A stretch of DNA of 8,393 nt from Gammaproteobacteria bacterium. Its GTDB lineage: Bacteria; Pseudomonadota; Gammaproteobacteria; Steroidobacterales; Steroidobacteraceae. Location: contig JAURMS010000036.1 of assembly GCA_030830595.1 (NCBI GenBank), positions 1 to 8,393 on the forward strand, given 5' to 3'. The first letter of the stretch is position 1. Each line of letters begins with the position of its first letter. The position numbers and the translations under genes are program-made. The notes beneath the pieces are model-generated. The model was not told the DNA's origin and searched no databases. It saw only the letters and a list, made by a program, of their open reading frames with translations. This document shows, piece after piece, positions 7,683 through 8,393 of this stretch.

Positions 7683-8393
7683 TGAATGGATACCGGCCCT
7701 GCTGGTCTGGTGCTCCATAAGCGCGCAACACACTGTCCAGCAGGCCCGCCTCGGACGCACTCGCAGAATTTGAGACCGAGAGGTCGCCCGCCAGACGATA
7801 CCGACCACGGGCATCGAACTCGAGGGTCGAGCGCAGGCGCAGGGGCCCGTCACCTGCATCCTCCGCGAACCCGCGCCAGGTCCCGGGTCGGTCTGATCTC
7901 CCCGGAGCATCGGGGCGCCAGCGGAAATCGCCCAGGCTCAGGGGGCTACCCAGCCTACCGGTCAGGCCGACCAGCCGCAGCTCGCCAGCCGCATCAGCAT
8001 GACCGTTTCTGCCCAGCGTCATTTCATCGAGGTCGAACTCCAGCCGTCCAGTCCAGGCGGGTGCGCCAAGCCGTGCCGCGAACGGCTCGACTGGCAGTTC
8101 GCCACGCAGGTTACGCAGACGGGTCTCGCTGCGAACGACCTCCAGGGATCCGCTGATGCCCCCACCTGCCATGGACCACGTCCACTCGTAGCGCAGCTCG
8201 AGTTTGAACAGCGCCATGGGCCGGAATCGCCAGGCCAGGCGGCCGGCATGCCAATCGTCGACGAGCAAGTCCGCACTACCGTGCCAAACCGTGCCCGAGG
8301 GTGCTTCAAGTTCAACCCCTGCTGGCGTGAACTGGCTGAGTTTGGAGGCCGGTAGTCGGATCAAAAAAACCAGCAGGAACACTCCCAGGCCCA
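7666..8393 (-). CDS. gspN: Type II secretion system protein N (GspN), 5' end outside the window
   Basis: GspN is a minor inner-membrane, mostly periplasmic component found at the end of many type II secretion operons; its exact role in the machine is not settled. The visible protein opens with a hydrophobic segment (GLG-VFLLVFLIRLPASKL) expected to be the single N-terminal membrane anchor. It is followed by the family's hallmark SGTVWHGSA, then L-A-W-x-F-R-P and a series of short beta-strand-like repeats. A GTG at 8382 could serve as a start and would give 238 residues, but the frame stays open to the edge with three more hydrophobic codons, and GspN is normally about 250 residues. The true start is therefore probably a few codons beyond the window. 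The gene converges on the helicase gene and its last 17 bases overlap that gene's end. Other gsp genes would be expected beyond the right edge. Seven consecutive T residues on the coding strand interrupt the otherwise GC-rich sequence of the anchor. Confidence 0.85.
   Translation of the reverse strand, partial: GLGVFLLVFLIRLPASKLSQFTPAGVELEAPSGTVWHGSADLLVDDWHAGRLAWRFRPMALFKLELRYEWTWSMAGGGISGSLEVVRSETRLRNLRGELPVEPFAARLGAPAWTGRLEFDLDEMTLGRNGHADAAGELRLVGLTGRLGSPLSLGDFRWRPDAPGRSDRPGTWRGFAEDAGDGPLRLRSTLEFDARGRYRLAGDLSVSNSASASEAGLLDSVLRAYGAPDQQGRYPFIIQSR

Overview
The window is a compact, high-GC bacterial chromosome segment (about two thirds G+C by eye, with strong third-position G/C bias). It reads as Proteobacteria, most likely Gammaproteobacteria. 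Three things point there: an aminotransferase that matches enterobacterial AlaA almost motif for motif, an AddB-like/AddA-like nuclease-helicase pair of the type found in gamma- and betaproteobacteria, and the minor type II secretion protein GspN. The species cannot be named from this sequence.

Layout. (1) Positions 1-364, + strand: the 3' end of a gene cut by the window edge. Its product looks like the C-terminal half of a cupin-like protein and ends in a His-rich then Arg-rich tail. (2) 374-1624, +: AlaA-type alanine aminotransferase, beginning nine bases after the previous stop. (3) 1651-4290, +: an 879-residue AddB-like protein with an inactive helicase-like body, a C-terminal PD-(D/E)XK nuclease and four cysteines spaced as in the AddB iron-sulfur cluster. 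(4) 4287-7682, +: a 1131-residue AddA-like UvrD-family helicase with a second PD-(D/E)XK nuclease at its C-terminus; its start overlaps the previous stop by four bases. (5) 7666-8393, - strand: gspN, convergent with the helicase gene, overlapping it by 17 bases, and cut at its 5' end by the window edge.

The four + strand genes are packed with gaps of 9, 26 and -4 bases and no visible terminator, so they probably share a transcript. The functional core is the pair in (3) and (4), which together make a two-nuclease, one-motor complex of the AddAB kind for processing double-strand DNA ends before recombination. The cupin-like and aminotransferase genes have no obvious role in that and look like ordinary operon neighbours. 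gspN belongs to a type II secretion locus that presumably continues beyond the right edge.

No RNA genes, mobile elements, CRISPR arrays or intergenic stretches over 30 bases are present. The most unexpected piece of sequence is a perfect 30-bp palindrome with no spacer at 3676-3705, exactly ten in-frame codons inside the AddB-like gene. I see no convincing evidence of a wholly new system; the repair pair belongs to a recognised but little-studied family.
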